Part shown: piece after piece, positions 27,608-36,262 of the stretch
Layout of the letters: each line of letters starts with the position of its first letter
Numbering within the stretch: the stretch's first letter is position 1
Assembly: GCF_027492855.1 (NCBI RefSeq)
Contig: NZ_JAPUDY010000051.1
Span: 185,963-249,962, forward strand
Direction: 5' to 3'
Length of the DNA: 64,000 bases
Origin: Acidovorax sp.
Lineage (GTDB): Bacteria > Pseudomonadota > Gammaproteobacteria > Burkholderiales > Burkholderiaceae_C
Position numbers and translations under genes: made by a program
The notes under the pieces: model-generated
What the model was told of the DNA's origin: nothing
Database searches by the model: none
The model's input: the letters and a program-made list of their open reading frames with translations, nothing else

Positions 27608-29074
27608 CTACACCCCGCCCCGCACCACACCCGCCAGCTTCTTCACCAGCGGCTCCATGGCCTGCACCGGCACCTGCGCATAGCCCAACAGAAAGCCACG
27701 CCAGGGCTGCGCGCGCAGGCCCACGGCGTGCAGGCTCAGGGCCGGCGCCATGATGCCGTGCCGCGCCATGAGGCGCGCGCTCAGCGCCACGTCGTCCACG
27801 CGGCCATCGTGCAGGCGCAGGGCCAGGTGCATGCCGGCCGTGCCGCCGTGTACCGTGGCTACATCGCCCAGGTGCCGGGCCAGCGCGGCCACCAGCGCAT
27901 CGCGCCGCTGGCGGTACAGGCGGCGCATGCGCCGCAGGTGCAGCGCAAACTGGCCGCTCACGATGAACTCCGCCAGCGCCCGCTGGTCGGCCGTGCGCCC
28001 GCGCGGCGCGGCGCGGTCCAGCAGCAGGGCCAGCGCGGGCGCCAGGGCCGTGGGCACCACCATGAACCCGATGCGCAGGCCCGGGAACAGCGTCTTGCTG
28101 AAGGTGCCCAGGTAGACCACGGGCGCATCGGGCGCGAGGCCCTGCATGCAGGCCAGCGGCGGGCCGTCGTGGCGGAACTCGCTGTCGTAGTCGTCCTCGA
28201 TCACCAGCGCGCCGGCCTGGCGCGCGCCGTCGATCAGCGCCAGGCGCCGCGCCAGGCTCATCACGCTGCCCACCGGGTACTGGTGCGAGGGGGTGGTGTA
28301 GATCAGCCGGGGCCGCTGGCGCAGCCAGTCGCTGGCGGCCGGTGCCATGCCCTCGCCGTCCACCACGATGCCCACCGCCTTGAGCTGCGCGGCGCGAAAG
28401 GCCGCCACCGCGCCCTGGTAGCCCGGGTTCTCCATCCACACCTTGTCGCCCGCGTCGGCAAAGGCGCGGGCACACAGGTCCAGGCTGCCTTGCGTGCCGT
28501 CGGTGATGAAGACCTGCGCGGCGTCCACCAGCGCGCCGCGCGCCACGCGCAGGTGGCCGGCAATGGCCTCGCGCAGCGCGGGCTCACCCGCCGGGTCGGC
28601 GTAGTTGAGCTCTGCGGGCTTGAGCGTAGCCCAGGCTTTGTCCAACATCCGCCGCCAGCGCAGCACCGGGAACTCGCCCAGCGCCGGCACGCCCGGCGCG
28701 AACGCGGCCGAGGTCTCGGAGCCCGGCAGCGCCGGCATGTTCTGCGCGCGCCGCGACAGGCTGGCACGCGGTGCGGGTGCCTCTGGCCGGGGCACGGCGG
28801 CCACCAGCCGCCCGGCCAGCGGTGCCACCACGCTGCCGCGCCGGCTGGCGAGGATGAAGCCCTCGCTCGCCAGCTGCTCGTAGGCATACAGCACGCTGTT
28901 GCGCGCCACGCCCAGCTCCGCGGCCAACGCGCGGCTGGCGGGCAGGCGTGCACCGCTGGCCAGGGTGCCGCTGCGTATGCCCTGGCGCAGGCACTCGTGC
29001 AGCTGGCGCTGCTGCGGCCAGCGGGCGTGCGCCGGTTGCGCCTGGAAGGCCGTGAACAGCAACTGGAATTCCAT
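27608..29074 (-). CDS. MocR/PdxR-type regulator (GntR winged helix fused to aminotransferase fold)
   Basis: A 488-aa fusion. Residues about 15-80 form a GntR winged helix (LHECLRQGIRSGTLASGARL, ELGVARNSVLYAYEQLASEGF). Residues 110-480 form a fold-type I aminotransferase-like domain with the PLP lysine in YLGTFSKTLFPGLRIGF and DDYDSEFRHDG. MocR proteins sense PLP or amino compounds and control neighbouring genes, often vitamin B6 or GABA metabolism. Here the divergent gene encodes a pyridoxamine-phosphate-oxidase-like flavoprotein, and an inverted repeat lies between the two. Confidence 0.92.
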   Translation of the reverse strand: MEFQLLFTAFQAQPAHARWPQQRQLHECLRQGIRSGTLASGARLPASRALAAELGVARNSVLYAYEQLASEGFILASRRGSVVAPLAGRLVAAVPRPEAPAPRASLSRRAQNMPALPGSETSAAFAPGVPALGEFPVLRWRRMLDKAWATLKPAELNYADPAGEPALREAIAGHLRVARGALVDAAQVFITDGTQGSLDLCARAFADAGDKVWMENPGYQGAVAAFRAAQLKAVGIVVDGEGMAPAASDWLRQRPRLIYTTPSHQYPVGSVMSLARRLALIDGARQAGALVIEDDYDSEFRHDGPPLACMQGLAPDAPVVYLGTFSKTLFPGLRIGFMVVPTALAPALALLLDRAAPRGRTADQRALAEFIVSGQFALHLRRMRRLYRQRRDALVAALARHLGDVATVHGGTAGMHLALRLHDGRVDDVALSARLMARHGIMAPALSLHAVGLRAQPWRGFLLGYAQVPVQAMEPLVKKLAGVVRGGV

Positions 29075-29100
29075 GGTGTTTCTGTGGCCCTAAAAAATAA

Positions 29101-29128
29101 TGGTGCCGTGGGTCTTATTCTGGCACCA
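29101..29128. promoter_or_regulatory. Inverted repeat between the MocR gene and its divergent neighbour
   Basis: TGGTGCC (29101-29107) and GGCACCA (29122-29128) are perfect inverted arms whose centres are 21 bp apart, two helical turns. They lie 27 bp upstream of the MocR start and 53 bp upstream of the divergent GTG. This matches the layout of MocR binding sites in general, but MocR binding is inferred. Confidence 0.6.
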
Positions 29129-29181
29129 CGCAGGTCCTACATTTCGCTCCCTCAGCAACTTCCCAACCGGAACCACGACCC

Positions 29182-29841
29182 GTGAACGACACCTCTTCCG
29201 CCCCCCTGCCCCCGACCGACCGCACCCGCATCCGCCGCGCGGCCGAGAACGCCCGCTACGACCGCGCCACGCTGCACGCCATCATCGACGCGGCCTACCT
29301 GTGCCACGTGGCCTTTGCCGACGACAAGGGCACGCACTGCATCCCCACGGCCTGCTGGCGCGAGGGCGAGCACCTGTACATCCATGGCTCCAACGGCGGG
29401 CGCCTGATTAAGTGGCTGGGCCAGGGCATTGAGGCCTGCGTGACCATCACCCACCTGGATGGCCTGGTGCTGGCGCGCTCGGCCTTCAACCATTCGATGA
29501 ACTACCGCTCAGCCATGGTGTATGGCCGTTTCGAGCCCGTGGCCGACAAGCACGCCTCGCTCGCGGCCTTGATGGACCACCTGGCCGTGGGCCGCCAGAC
29601 CGAGATCCGCGCGGGCAATGACAAGGAGTTCGCGGCCACCACGGTGCTGCGCATCGCCCTCGATGAAGCCGCCTGCAAGGTGCGCAGCGGCCCGCCGGTG
29701 GACGATGCCGAGGACATGTTGCACCCGGTGTGGGCCGGCGTGCTGCCGCTGGTGCAGGTGCGCGGCGCGCCCGTGGCCGACCCGCTGAACGCGGTGGCCA
29801 CGCCGGGCTATGTGGCGGCCTGGGCTGCGCAGACCGCCTGA
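29182..29841 (+). CDS. Pyridoxamine 5'-phosphate oxidase-family protein
   Basis: A 219-aa split-barrel flavin-binding protein. The family pattern is visible in HVAFADDKGTHCIPTACWREGEHLYIHGSNGGRLIKWL (cofactor barrel) and FNHSMNYRSAMVYGRFEPV. It is too divergent to assert true PNP oxidase activity. Related proteins include heme or F420/FMN-binding reductases of unknown substrate. The start is a GTG (29182), since no ATG lies near and the family begins here. It is divergent from the MocR regulator, which is its likely controller. Confidence 0.85.
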   Translation: MNDTSSAPLPPTDRTRIRRAAENARYDRATLHAIIDAAYLCHVAFADDKGTHCIPTACWREGEHLYIHGSNGGRLIKWLGQGIEACVTITHLDGLVLARSAFNHSMNYRSAMVYGRFEPVADKHASLAALMDHLAVGRQTEIRAGNDKEFAATTVLRIALDEAACKVRSGPPVDDAEDMLHPVWAGVLPLVQVRGAPVADPLNAVATPGYVAAWAAQTA

Positions 29842-29845
29842 AGGC

Positions 29846-30325
29846 TCAGGCCTTGTAGATCAGCGCGGCCGCCCGCGCTTCCATGGCCAGGCCCTGGCCC
29901 ACGGGGCCCAGGCGCTCGGCTGTCTTGGCCTTCACATTGACCTGGTCGGGCTCCACTTCGAGCGCCCTGGCGATGCACTCGCGCATGCCAGGGATGTGCG
30001 CAGCCAGGCGCGGGGCCTGGGCCACCACGGTGCTGTCCACATTGCCAATGGTGTAGCCCGCAGCGCGCACGCGGCGCGCGGCCTCGGCCAGCAGCACGGC
30101 CGAATCGGCCCCTCGGAACTGGGCGTCGGTGTCGGGGAAATGCCGGCCAATGTCGCCCAACCCAGCCGCACCCAGGATCGCGTCGGTGATCGCGTGCAGC
30201 AGCACGTCGGCATCCGAGTGGCCCAGCAGGCCCATGGTGTGGGGAATGTGAACGCCGCCGATCACCAGCGGGCGCCCCGGCACGAGGGCATGCACATCCC
30301 ACCCTTCCCCGATTCTGAAATTCAT
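29846..30325 (-). CDS. ispF: 2-C-methyl-D-erythritol 2,4-cyclodiphosphate synthase
   Basis: IspF cyclises CDP-ME 2-phosphate with release of CMP in the MEP isoprenoid pathway. The 159-aa product has the family length. The metal site is DVH (Asp10, His12) with His in [13 protein letters not shown], followed by [11 protein letters not shown] and the C-terminal [14 protein letters not shown]. It follows ispD by 33 bp on the same strand, the usual ispDF order in proteobacteria. Confidence 0.97.
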   Translation of the reverse strand: MNFRIGEGWDVHALVPGRPLVIGGVHIPHTMGLLGHSDADVLLHAITDAILGAAGLGDIGRHFPDTDAQFRGADSAVLLAEAARRVRAAGYTIGNVDSTVVAQAPRLAAHIPGMRECIARALEVEPDQVNVKAKTAERLGPVGQGLAMEARAAALIYKA

Positions 30326-30358
30326 GTGTTCCTTTGCCTCGCTCCCGTCCGGGGCGGA

Positions 30359-31264
30359 TTAGAAAATCGTCTTGCGCCCCGTCTCGCTGGCGCCATGCCC
30401 ACGCTCGCCGCCAAAACGGGCCAGCGTGGTGCCATAGCCGCGCTGGGCCAGCACGGCCTCGGCCAGCGCGAAGTCGTCGGGGTAGGTCACCTTGAAGTTC
30501 TGCGCACCGCCGGGCACCAGGCGCGGGTGCAGGCCCATGGCCTCCATGGCGCTGGCCTCGTCGGTCACATTGGTGCCCACCTTGGCCAGCGCGTCCTGCA
30601 GCGGGCCGATGCGGAACATCTGCGGCGTCTGCGCCAGCCATTTGTTGCTGCGGTCCACGGTGGAGGCCACGCGCACGCCGCCCGGGCCGTCGATGGAGGT
30701 CTTGAGCGTATCGGCCAGCTGGTGGGCCAGCAGGCCGCCCACGGAATCGTGCACACAAGCGTCGATGAGCCGGTCGATCTGCTCGGCCGTGACCAGGCAG
30801 CGCGCGGCATCGTGCACCAGCACCCAGTCGTCGCGGTCAGCGCCGTGCTCCAGCAGGGTTTTGATCCCGCCCTGCACCGTGGCCGCGCGCGTGGGGCCGC
30901 CACATGGGGCCACAAAAAACGAGGGATGGGCGTGGGCCTCCAGGAAGTGGTCCCCCGGCGCCACGGCCACCAGCGTGCCTGCGAGCCGGGCCACGCCGGC
31001 AAATGCAGCCAGCGTGTGCATGACCATGGGGTGGCCCGCGACCAGGTGGTATTGCTTGGGCAGGGGCGGTGGCGCGGGCTCACCCGCCGCACCGGCCAAC
31101 GCGCCAAAGGCCGACACCGTGCTGCCTGCGGGTGCCGCAGGCGGCGCGGCCACGGCCCGCGAACCCACGCCCGCACAGGGCACCAGCGCCCACAGGCGCC
31201 CCGGCACGGACATGGGCGCATGGGGAGCGGCGAGCGAGGGTTGCAGCAGCGGGTCGATGGTCAT
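30359..31264 (-). CDS. ispD: 2-C-methyl-D-erythritol 4-phosphate cytidylyltransferase with an enlarged CTP loop
   Basis: IspD couples MEP to CTP, forming CDP-ME. The core motifs are present: PCAGVGSR (glycine-rich start), PKQY, VQGGI, VHDAARCLV, and the C-terminal KVTYPDDFALAEAVL. The 301-aa length is well above the usual 225-240. Part of the excess is an N-terminal extension. Part is a run of about 33 Ala/Pro/Gly-rich residues between GSR and PKQY, where the family normally has about six. This loop closes over the CTP site, so the insertion is notable. A TAAAAT hexamer lies 9 nt before the ATG. ispF follows. Confidence 0.92.
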   Translation of the reverse strand: MTIDPLLQPSLAAPHAPMSVPGRLWALVPCAGVGSRAVAAPPAAPAGSTVSAFGALAGAAGEPAPPPLPKQYHLVAGHPMVMHTLAAFAGVARLAGTLVAVAPGDHFLEAHAHPSFFVAPCGGPTRAATVQGGIKTLLEHGADRDDWVLVHDAARCLVTAEQIDRLIDACVHDSVGGLLAHQLADTLKTSIDGPGGVRVASTVDRSNKWLAQTPQMFRIGPLQDALAKVGTNVTDEASAMEAMGLHPRLVPGGAQNFKVTYPDDFALAEAVLAQRGYGTTLARFGGERGHGASETGRKTIF

Positions 31265-31273
31265 GGGGGGCCC

Positions 31274-31279
31274 ATTTTA
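31274..31279 (-). promoter_or_regulatory. Candidate -10 element for ispDF
   Basis: TAAAAT on the minus strand ends 9 nt before the ispD ATG. No Shine-Dalgarno lies between, so the transcript would have almost no leader. The -35 region is not distinctive. Confidence 0.4.
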
Positions 31280-31366
31280 GGAGGATGCACCTTGCGCGGC
31301 GAGCTGGTGCCTGGCTTGGCACCGGCCGCCGGGGGGCGGCATGCAACACGCCTCGCCGTGGATCAC

Positions 31367-31372
31367 TAAAAT
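31367..31372 (+). promoter_or_regulatory. Candidate -10 element for mfd
   Basis: TAAAAT in the divergent ispD-mfd region would give an mfd leader of about 72 nt. This is a hexamer match only. Confidence 0.35.
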
Positions 31373-31451
31373 GCCCCGTTGCCCCCGATCCAGCCCGTGC
31401 GCGCTCCGCGCCCCTGGGGATGCGGTGGCCCCGACGACCGACTCCATCCGC

Positions 31452-34400
31452 ATGGAACTGCCCAAACTCTCCCCCGGAAAACGCTTCACCCTGCCCCGCC
31501 CCGTGGGCAGCGCCGATTCGCTGCTGCTGGCCCGCCTGGCCGAACGTGACAAGGCCGCCGGCCGCACCACTGCCATCGTCACGGCCGACGCCACCGATGC
31601 GCAGCGCCTCATCGAGGAAATGGCGTTTTTTGCGCCCAGCTTGCGCTGCGCCCTGTTCCCCGACTGGGAGACGCTGCCCTACGACACCTTCTCGCCGCAC
31701 CAGGACCTGATCAGCGAGCGCCTGGCCACGCTGTGGCGCATCAGCCAGAAGGACAAGGACACCGGCGCCGACGTGGTGCTGGTGCCTGCTACCACGGCGC
31801 TGTACCGGCTGGCGCCGCCGTCCTTCCTGGCCGGCTACACCTTCCATTTCAAGGTCAAGCAAAAGCTCGACGAGGCGAAGTTCAAGGCCCAGCTCACGCT
31901 GGCCGGCTACAGCCACGTGTCGCAGGTGGTGAGCCCTGGCGAGTACGCCGTGCGCGGCGGGCTGATCGACCTGTTCCCGATGGGTTCGCTGGTGCCCTTC
32001 CGGGTGGACCTGTTCGACAACGAGATCGACAGCATCCGCACCTTCGACCCCGACAGCCAGCGCAGCCTGTACCCCGTGCCCGAGGTGCGCCTGCTGCCCG
32101 GGCGCGAGTTCCCGATGGACGACGACGCGCGTGCCAAGTTCCGCAGCCGCTGGCGCGAAATGCTGGAGGGCGACCCGACCAAGAGCCGCATCTACAAGGA
32201 CATGGGCAACGGCGTGGCCACGGCCGGCATCGAGTACTACCTGCCACTGTTCTTCGACGACACGGCCACCGTGTTCGACTACCTGGGCGGCGAAGCCACG
32301 GTGGTGCTGCACGGCGACCTGGAGCCTGCCTTCCAGCGCTTCTGGCAGGACACCAAAGACCGCTTTCGCCTGGTGCAGGGCGACCCCGAGCGCCCGGCCC
32401 TGCCGCCCGAGTCGCTGTTCCTCTCGGCCGACCAGTTCTACACACGCGCCAAGGAGCATGCCCAGCTGTCCATCCGCCCCGGCGTGGAGGACGTGGATGA
32501 CAACCCGCACTTCCACAAGCTCGGCGACCTGTCGGTGGTGCGCGGGGCCGAGGACCCGCTGGCCCGGCTGCACGCCCACATCCGCAACACGCAGCACCGC
32601 GTGCTGCTGCTGGCCGAGAGCGATGGCCGGCGCGAGAGCCTGCTCGACTTTCTGCGCGCCAGCGGGGTGAACCCACCGGCCTTCGACTCGCTGGCCGAGT
32701 TCCAGGGCACGGCCGACGAGAAGGTGGGCATCGCCACCGCCGGCCTGACGGTGGGCTTCAGCTGGATCGAGGACGGCATCGACTTCGTGACCGAGACCGA
32801 ACTCTTCGCCGCCGGCCCCACCACACGCCGGCGCAAGAAGCAGGAGCAGGTGAGCGACGTCGAGGCCCTGATCAAGGACCTGGCCGAGCTCAACGTAGGC
32901 GACCCCGTGGTGCACAGCGCCCACGGCATCGGCCGCTACCGCGGCCTGGTCAACATGGACGTGGGCAACAAGAACCCCGACGGCACGCCCGCCATGCAGG
33001 AGTTTCTGCACCTGGAGTACGCCGACAAGGCCGTGCTCTATGTGCCGGTGAGCCAGCTGCAGCTCATCAGCCGCTACACCGGCGTGAGCGCCGACGAGGC
33101 GCCGCTGCACAAGCTGGGCAGCGGCCAGTGGGAAAAGGCCAAGCGCAAGGCCGCCGAGCAGGTGCGCGACAGCGCGGCCGAGCTGCTCAACATCTATGCC
33201 CGGCGTGCGGCGCGCGAAGGCCATGCCTTCCGCTACAGCCCGCAAGACTACGAGACCTTTGCCAACGACTTCGGCTTTGACGAAACGGCCGACCAGAACG
33301 CCGCCATCCATGCGGTGATCCAGGACATGATCAGCCCCCGCCCCATGGACCGCCTGGTTTGCGGCGACGTGGGTTTCGGCAAGACCGAGGTCGCCCTGCG
33401 CGCGGCCTTCGTGGCCGTCACGGGGGGCAAGCAGGTGGCCTTCCTCGCGCCCACCACGCTGCTGGCCGAGCAGCACTATCAGACGCTGGTGGACCGCTTC
33501 AGCAAGTGGCCCGTGAAGGTGGCCGAGGTGTCGCGCTTTCGCTCGGGCAAGGAGATCACCTCGGCCATCAAGGGCATCGGCGACGGCACGGTGGACATCG
33601 TGGTCGGCACGCACAAGCTGCTCTCCGAATCCACAAAGTTCCACAACCTGGGCCTGCTCATCATCGACGAGGAGCACCGCTTCGGCGTGCGCCACAAGGA
33701 GCAGATGAAGGCCCTGCGCGCCGAGGTGGACGTGCTCACCCTCACGGCCACGCCCATCCCGCGCACGCTGGGCATGGCGCTCGAAGGGCTGCGCGACCTG
33801 TCGGTCATCGCCACCGCGCCGCAGCGGCGCCTGGCGATCAAGACCTTTGTGCGCAACGAGGGCACCGGCGTGATCCGCGAAGCGGTGCTGCGCGAACTCA
33901 AGCGCGGCGGGCAGGTGTACTTCCTGCACAACGAGGTGGAGACCATCGAGAACCGCCGCCAGAAACTCGAAGAGATCCTGCCCGAAGCGCGCATCGCCGT
34001 GGCCCACGGCCAGATGCCCGAGCGCGAGCTTGAACGCGTGATGCGCGACTTCGTGGCCCAGCGCTACAACATCCTGCTGTGCTCGACCATCATCGAGACC
34101 GGGATCGACGTGCCCACGGCCAACACCATCGTCATCAGCCGGGCCGACCGCTTCGGCCTGGCGCAGCTGCACCAGCTGCGCGGCCGCGTGGGCCGCAGCC
34201 ACCACCAGGCCTACGCCTACCTGCTGGTGCCCGACATCGAGGGCCTGACCAAGCAGGCCGCCCAGCGGCTGGACGCGATCCAGCAGATGGAGGAACTGGG
34301 CAGCGGCTTCTACCTGGCCATGCACGACCTGGAGATCCGCGGCGCGGGCGAGGTGCTGGGTGAGAACCAGAGCGGCAACATGCTGGAGATCGGCTTCCAG

Positions 34401-34925
34401 CTGTACAACGAGATGCTCAACGAAGCCGTCAAGTCGCTCAAGGCCGGCAAGGAACCCGACCTGCTCAGCCCCCTGTCGGTCACCACCGACATCAACCTGC
34501 ACGCCCCCGCCCTGCTGCCCGACGACTACTGCGGCGACGTGCACCTGCGCCTGTCGTTCTACAAGAAGCTGGCCACGGCCAAGAACCCCGACCAGATCGA
34601 CGGCCTGCTCGAAGAGATCGTGGACCGCTTCGGCAAACTGCCGCCGCAGGCCCAGACCCTCATCGACGTGCACCGCCTGCGCGTGCTGAGCCAGCCCTAC
34701 GGCGTGGTGAAGGTCGACGCCGCCCCCGGCGTGATCAACATCACCTTCAAGCCCCAGCCGCCCATCGACCCGATGCGCATCATCGAGCTGATCCAGAAGA
34801 ACAAACACATCAAGCTGGCGGGCAACGAGAAGCTGCGCATCGAACGCGAGCTGAAAGAGCCCAAAGACCGCGCACAGATGGTGCGCGATGTGCTGCGTTC
34901 GCTGGGGCAGCCGGTGGCGGCCTAG
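31452..34925 (+). CDS. mfd: Transcription-repair coupling factor Mfd
   Basis: Mfd is an ATP-driven translocase that removes RNA polymerase stalled at DNA lesions and recruits UvrA. The 1157-aa product matches the usual size. In order it has an N-terminal UvrB-homology module, the RNA-polymerase-interacting CarD-like domain (DPVVHSAHGIGRYRGLVNM, near residue 490), and a RecG-like helicase core. Helicase motifs are CGDVGFGKTEVALRAAF (Walker A), LLIIDEEHRFGVRHKEQM (DEEH box) and TATPIPRTLGMAL. TRG-type motif VI (HQLRGRVGRSHHQAY) and a C-terminal autoinhibitory domain follow. The start ATG at 31452 begins MELPKLSPGKRF. It is divergent from ispD. Confidence 0.97.
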   Translation: MELPKLSPGKRFTLPRPVGSADSLLLARLAERDKAAGRTTAIVTADATDAQRLIEEMAFFAPSLRCALFPDWETLPYDTFSPHQDLISERLATLWRISQKDKDTGADVVLVPATTALYRLAPPSFLAGYTFHFKVKQKLDEAKFKAQLTLAGYSHVSQVVSPGEYAVRGGLIDLFPMGSLVPFRVDLFDNEIDSIRTFDPDSQRSLYPVPEVRLLPGREFPMDDDARAKFRSRWREMLEGDPTKSRIYKDMGNGVATAGIEYYLPLFFDDTATVFDYLGGEATVVLHGDLEPAFQRFWQDTKDRFRLVQGDPERPALPPESLFLSADQFYTRAKEHAQLSIRPGVEDVDDNPHFHKLGDLSVVRGAEDPLARLHAHIRNTQHRVLLLAESDGRRESLLDFLRASGVNPPAFDSLAEFQGTADEKVGIATAGLTVGFSWIEDGIDFVTETELFAAGPTTRRRKKQEQVSDVEALIKDLAELNVGDPVVHSAHGIGRYRGLVNMDVGNKNPDGTPAMQEFLHLEYADKAVLYVPVSQLQLISRYTGVSADEAPLHKLGSGQWEKAKRKAAEQVRDSAAELLNIYARRAAREGHAFRYSPQDYETFANDFGFDETADQNAAIHAVIQDMISPRPMDRLVCGDVGFGKTEVALRAAFVAVTGGKQVAFLAPTTLLAEQHYQTLVDRFSKWPVKVAEVSRFRSGKEITSAIKGIGDGTVDIVVGTHKLLSESTKFHNLGLLIIDEEHRFGVRHKEQMKALRAEVDVLTLTATPIPRTLGMALEGLRDLSVIATAPQRRLAIKTFVRNEGTGVIREAVLRELKRGGQVYFLHNEVETIENRRQKLEEILPEARIAVAHGQMPERELERVMRDFVAQRYNILLCSTIIETGIDVPTANTIVISRADRFGLAQLHQLRGRVGRSHHQAYAYLLVPDIEGLTKQAAQRLDAIQQMEELGSGFYLAMHDLEIRGAGEVLGENQSGNMLEIGFQLYNEMLNEAVKSLKAGKEPDLLSPLSVTTDINLHAPALLPDDYCGDVHLRLSFYKKLATAKNPDQIDGLLEEIVDRFGKLPPQAQTLIDVHRLRVLSQPYGVVKVDAAPGVINITFKPQPPIDPMRIIELIQKNKHIKLAGNEKLRIERELKEPKDRAQMVRDVLRSLGQPVAA

Positions 34926-34946
34926 CACCGCAGAATATGAATCAAA

Positions 34947-35000
34947 TTGGCAACTAGCGCTTATTCAACAAGCGCTACTAGCTATCAAAATCATAGTATT
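34947..35000 (-). repeat. Dispersed AGCGCT-type repeat, copy 4
   Basis: TTGGCAACTAGCGCTTATTC, then AACAAGCGCTACTAGCTATC and AAAATCATAGTATTT. The palindromic core AGCGCTTATTCAACAAGCGCT is well preserved. It fills the gap between mfd and the next gene and ends 3 bp before that gene's start codon, so it forms its leader. Confidence 0.9.
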
Positions 35001-35003
35001 TAG

Positions 35004-35678
35004 ATGGAAACTGCGCTGGCCCTGATCGCCCTTGCTGCTGCATTGGCGGCCCGCCCCTGGCGCCTGCTGGCCAGCCGCCAGCCTTTGGCGCATGAAACGC
35101 ACGGCGCCCCCGCCGCGCTGTGGACGCCGCTGCTCGCCACCCTGGTTCTGCTGCCTTGGGCCTGGGCCCTGCCCACGCTGCACCACATGCCGCTGCAACT
35201 GCAGTGGTCGGGCGCCTGCCTGGTGCTGCTCATGCTGGGCTGGCCGCTGGCCGTGCCCACGCTGCTGGCGGTGGGCGCCATCGCCGCACTGGTATCGCCG
35301 GGCCTGGGGTGGCGGGATGCGCTGGGCATGGCCGTCTGGCAGGGCGTGGTGCCCGCCACGCTGGCATTGTTGCTGGGCGTGGCACTGCGCCGCCTGTCGG
35401 GCGCACAGGCGCTGGCTGGCGTGCGCGCCTTCGTCTATGTGCTGGGCCGGGGCTTCCTCGGCTCGGCGCTGTGCCTGTTCGTAGCGGGCACGCTGTCGCA
35501 ATGGAGCGGCCACACGCTGCCGGGCGTGGGCGACCAGCTCTCGCTGGTGGCGCGCTGGTTGATGGCCTGGGGCGATGCGGTGGTCACCGGCATGCTGTGC
35601 GCCATATTCGTGGCGTTCAAACCAGAGTGGCTGGCGACTTGGTCAGACGACCTCTACCTGCATTCAAAAAAGGGTTGA
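35004..35678 (+). CDS. CbiM-like (COG3235-type) integral membrane protein
   Basis: A 224-aa hydrophobic protein with about six transmembrane segments. The C-terminal block GDAVVTGMLCAIFVAFKPEWLATWSDDLYL fits a family annotated in other genomes as an energy-coupling-factor permease-like protein. It is distantly related to CbiM-type cobalt/nickel transport subunits. No ATPase or EcfT partner is adjacent, so transport is unproven. Both ends touch repeat copies: copy 4 is its leader, and the last codons and TGA stop lie in copy 5. The assignment is from remembered family pattern. Confidence 0.6.
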   Translation: METALALIALAAALAARPWRLLASRQPLAHETHGAPAALWTPLLATLVLLPWAWALPTLHHMPLQLQWSGACLVLLMLGWPLAVPTLLAVGAIAALVSPGLGWRDALGMAVWQGVVPATLALLLGVALRRLSGAQALAGVRAFVYVLGRGFLGSALCLFVAGTLSQWSGHTLPGVGDQLSLVARWLMAWGDAVVTGMLCAIFVAFKPEWLATWSDDLYLHSKKG

Positions 35679-35722
35679 AGCGCTTGTTCAGAAAGCGCAA
35701 GCAGCTATCAAAAGAGGAGCAA
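35665..35722 (-). repeat. Dispersed AGCGCT-type repeat, copy 5, supplying a stop codon
   Basis: On the minus strand it reads TTGCTCCTCTTTTGATAGCT, then GCTTGCGCTTTCTGAACAAG, then CGCTTCAACCCTTTTTT. On the plus strand, the final Lys-Lys-Gly codons and TGA of the membrane-protein gene lie in its left end. Confidence 0.85.
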
Positions 35723-35842
35723 TCAGCGGCGAGGTGCATCTAACGCGTGACCAGCGCCGCGCGCGATGGAGCGTGCGATGCGCTCGCAGTCCTTGGCGAT
35801 CGCAAGCGCTGTGCAGAGGGCTGCGGCAGCGCCTGCCCTTAT

Positions 35843-36061
35843 TCAGCCCAGCGCCAGATCACCAGCATCCAGCGCCGCAGGGCGCAACAGGTCCTCGTCG
35901 ATGCCCATCACCCGGCTGGCACGCTCGATGGCCTGCCACAACGGCGCGGGCATCTGCAGGATCTCTTCAGGCGAGGCCGAACGTGCGATCCATGCGCTGA
36001 TCTCCACATGCTGCTCACTCGTCAGCAAATCCAGATTCAGCATCTCATCAATGGTCTTCAT
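35843..36061 (-). CDS. Small conserved hypothetical protein
   Basis: A 72-aa acidic protein starting MKTIDEMLNLDLLTSEQHVE. It is probably all alpha-helical (SPEEILQMPAPLWQAIERAS), with no signal peptide or membrane segment. Codon use is coding-like. I recall similar short proteins in Acidovorax-type genomes but know no function. It is isolated on the minus strand between a repeat and the divergent iron-uptake operon. Confidence 0.6.
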   Translation of the reverse strand: MKTIDEMLNLDLLTSEQHVEISAWIARSASPEEILQMPAPLWQAIERASRVMGIDEDLLRPAALDAGDLALG

Positions 36062-36198
36062 CAGGGTTCCGTCTGGTGGTACTCGGGCCAGCCCTTGCGA
36101 ACCAACCAACCGCCCAAGGCTACCTGAAAAAAGGGTTGGTGTTGCCTGAAGCGTCGATCCCCAAGGTGTTGCTCAGCATCCCTTTATTTGAATATATT

Positions 36199-36217
36199 AA
36201 TAGGAATGATTTGCATT
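36199..36217. promoter_or_regulatory. Candidate Fur box upstream of the iron-uptake operon
   Basis: AATAGGAATGATTTGCATT is a 19-bp AT-rich stretch with AATG...CATT inverted arms. It is similar to part of the Fur consensus, within a markedly AT-rich patch (36185-36235) just before the sigma-factor gene. Iron-dependent repression is expected for this kind of operon, but the match is imperfect. Confidence 0.5.
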
Positions 36218-36262
36218 TAAAATATCACCTCCCTTGTTGAACCTTCCCTTGACGACCTCCCT

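Noticed and set aside
31080-34928. Very long open frame antisense to mfd on the minus strand
   Set aside because: It is the codon-bias mirror of mfd: low-complexity, Val/His/Gly/Leu-rich, no family motif and no ribosome-binding site. Mfd motifs on the plus strand are unambiguous.
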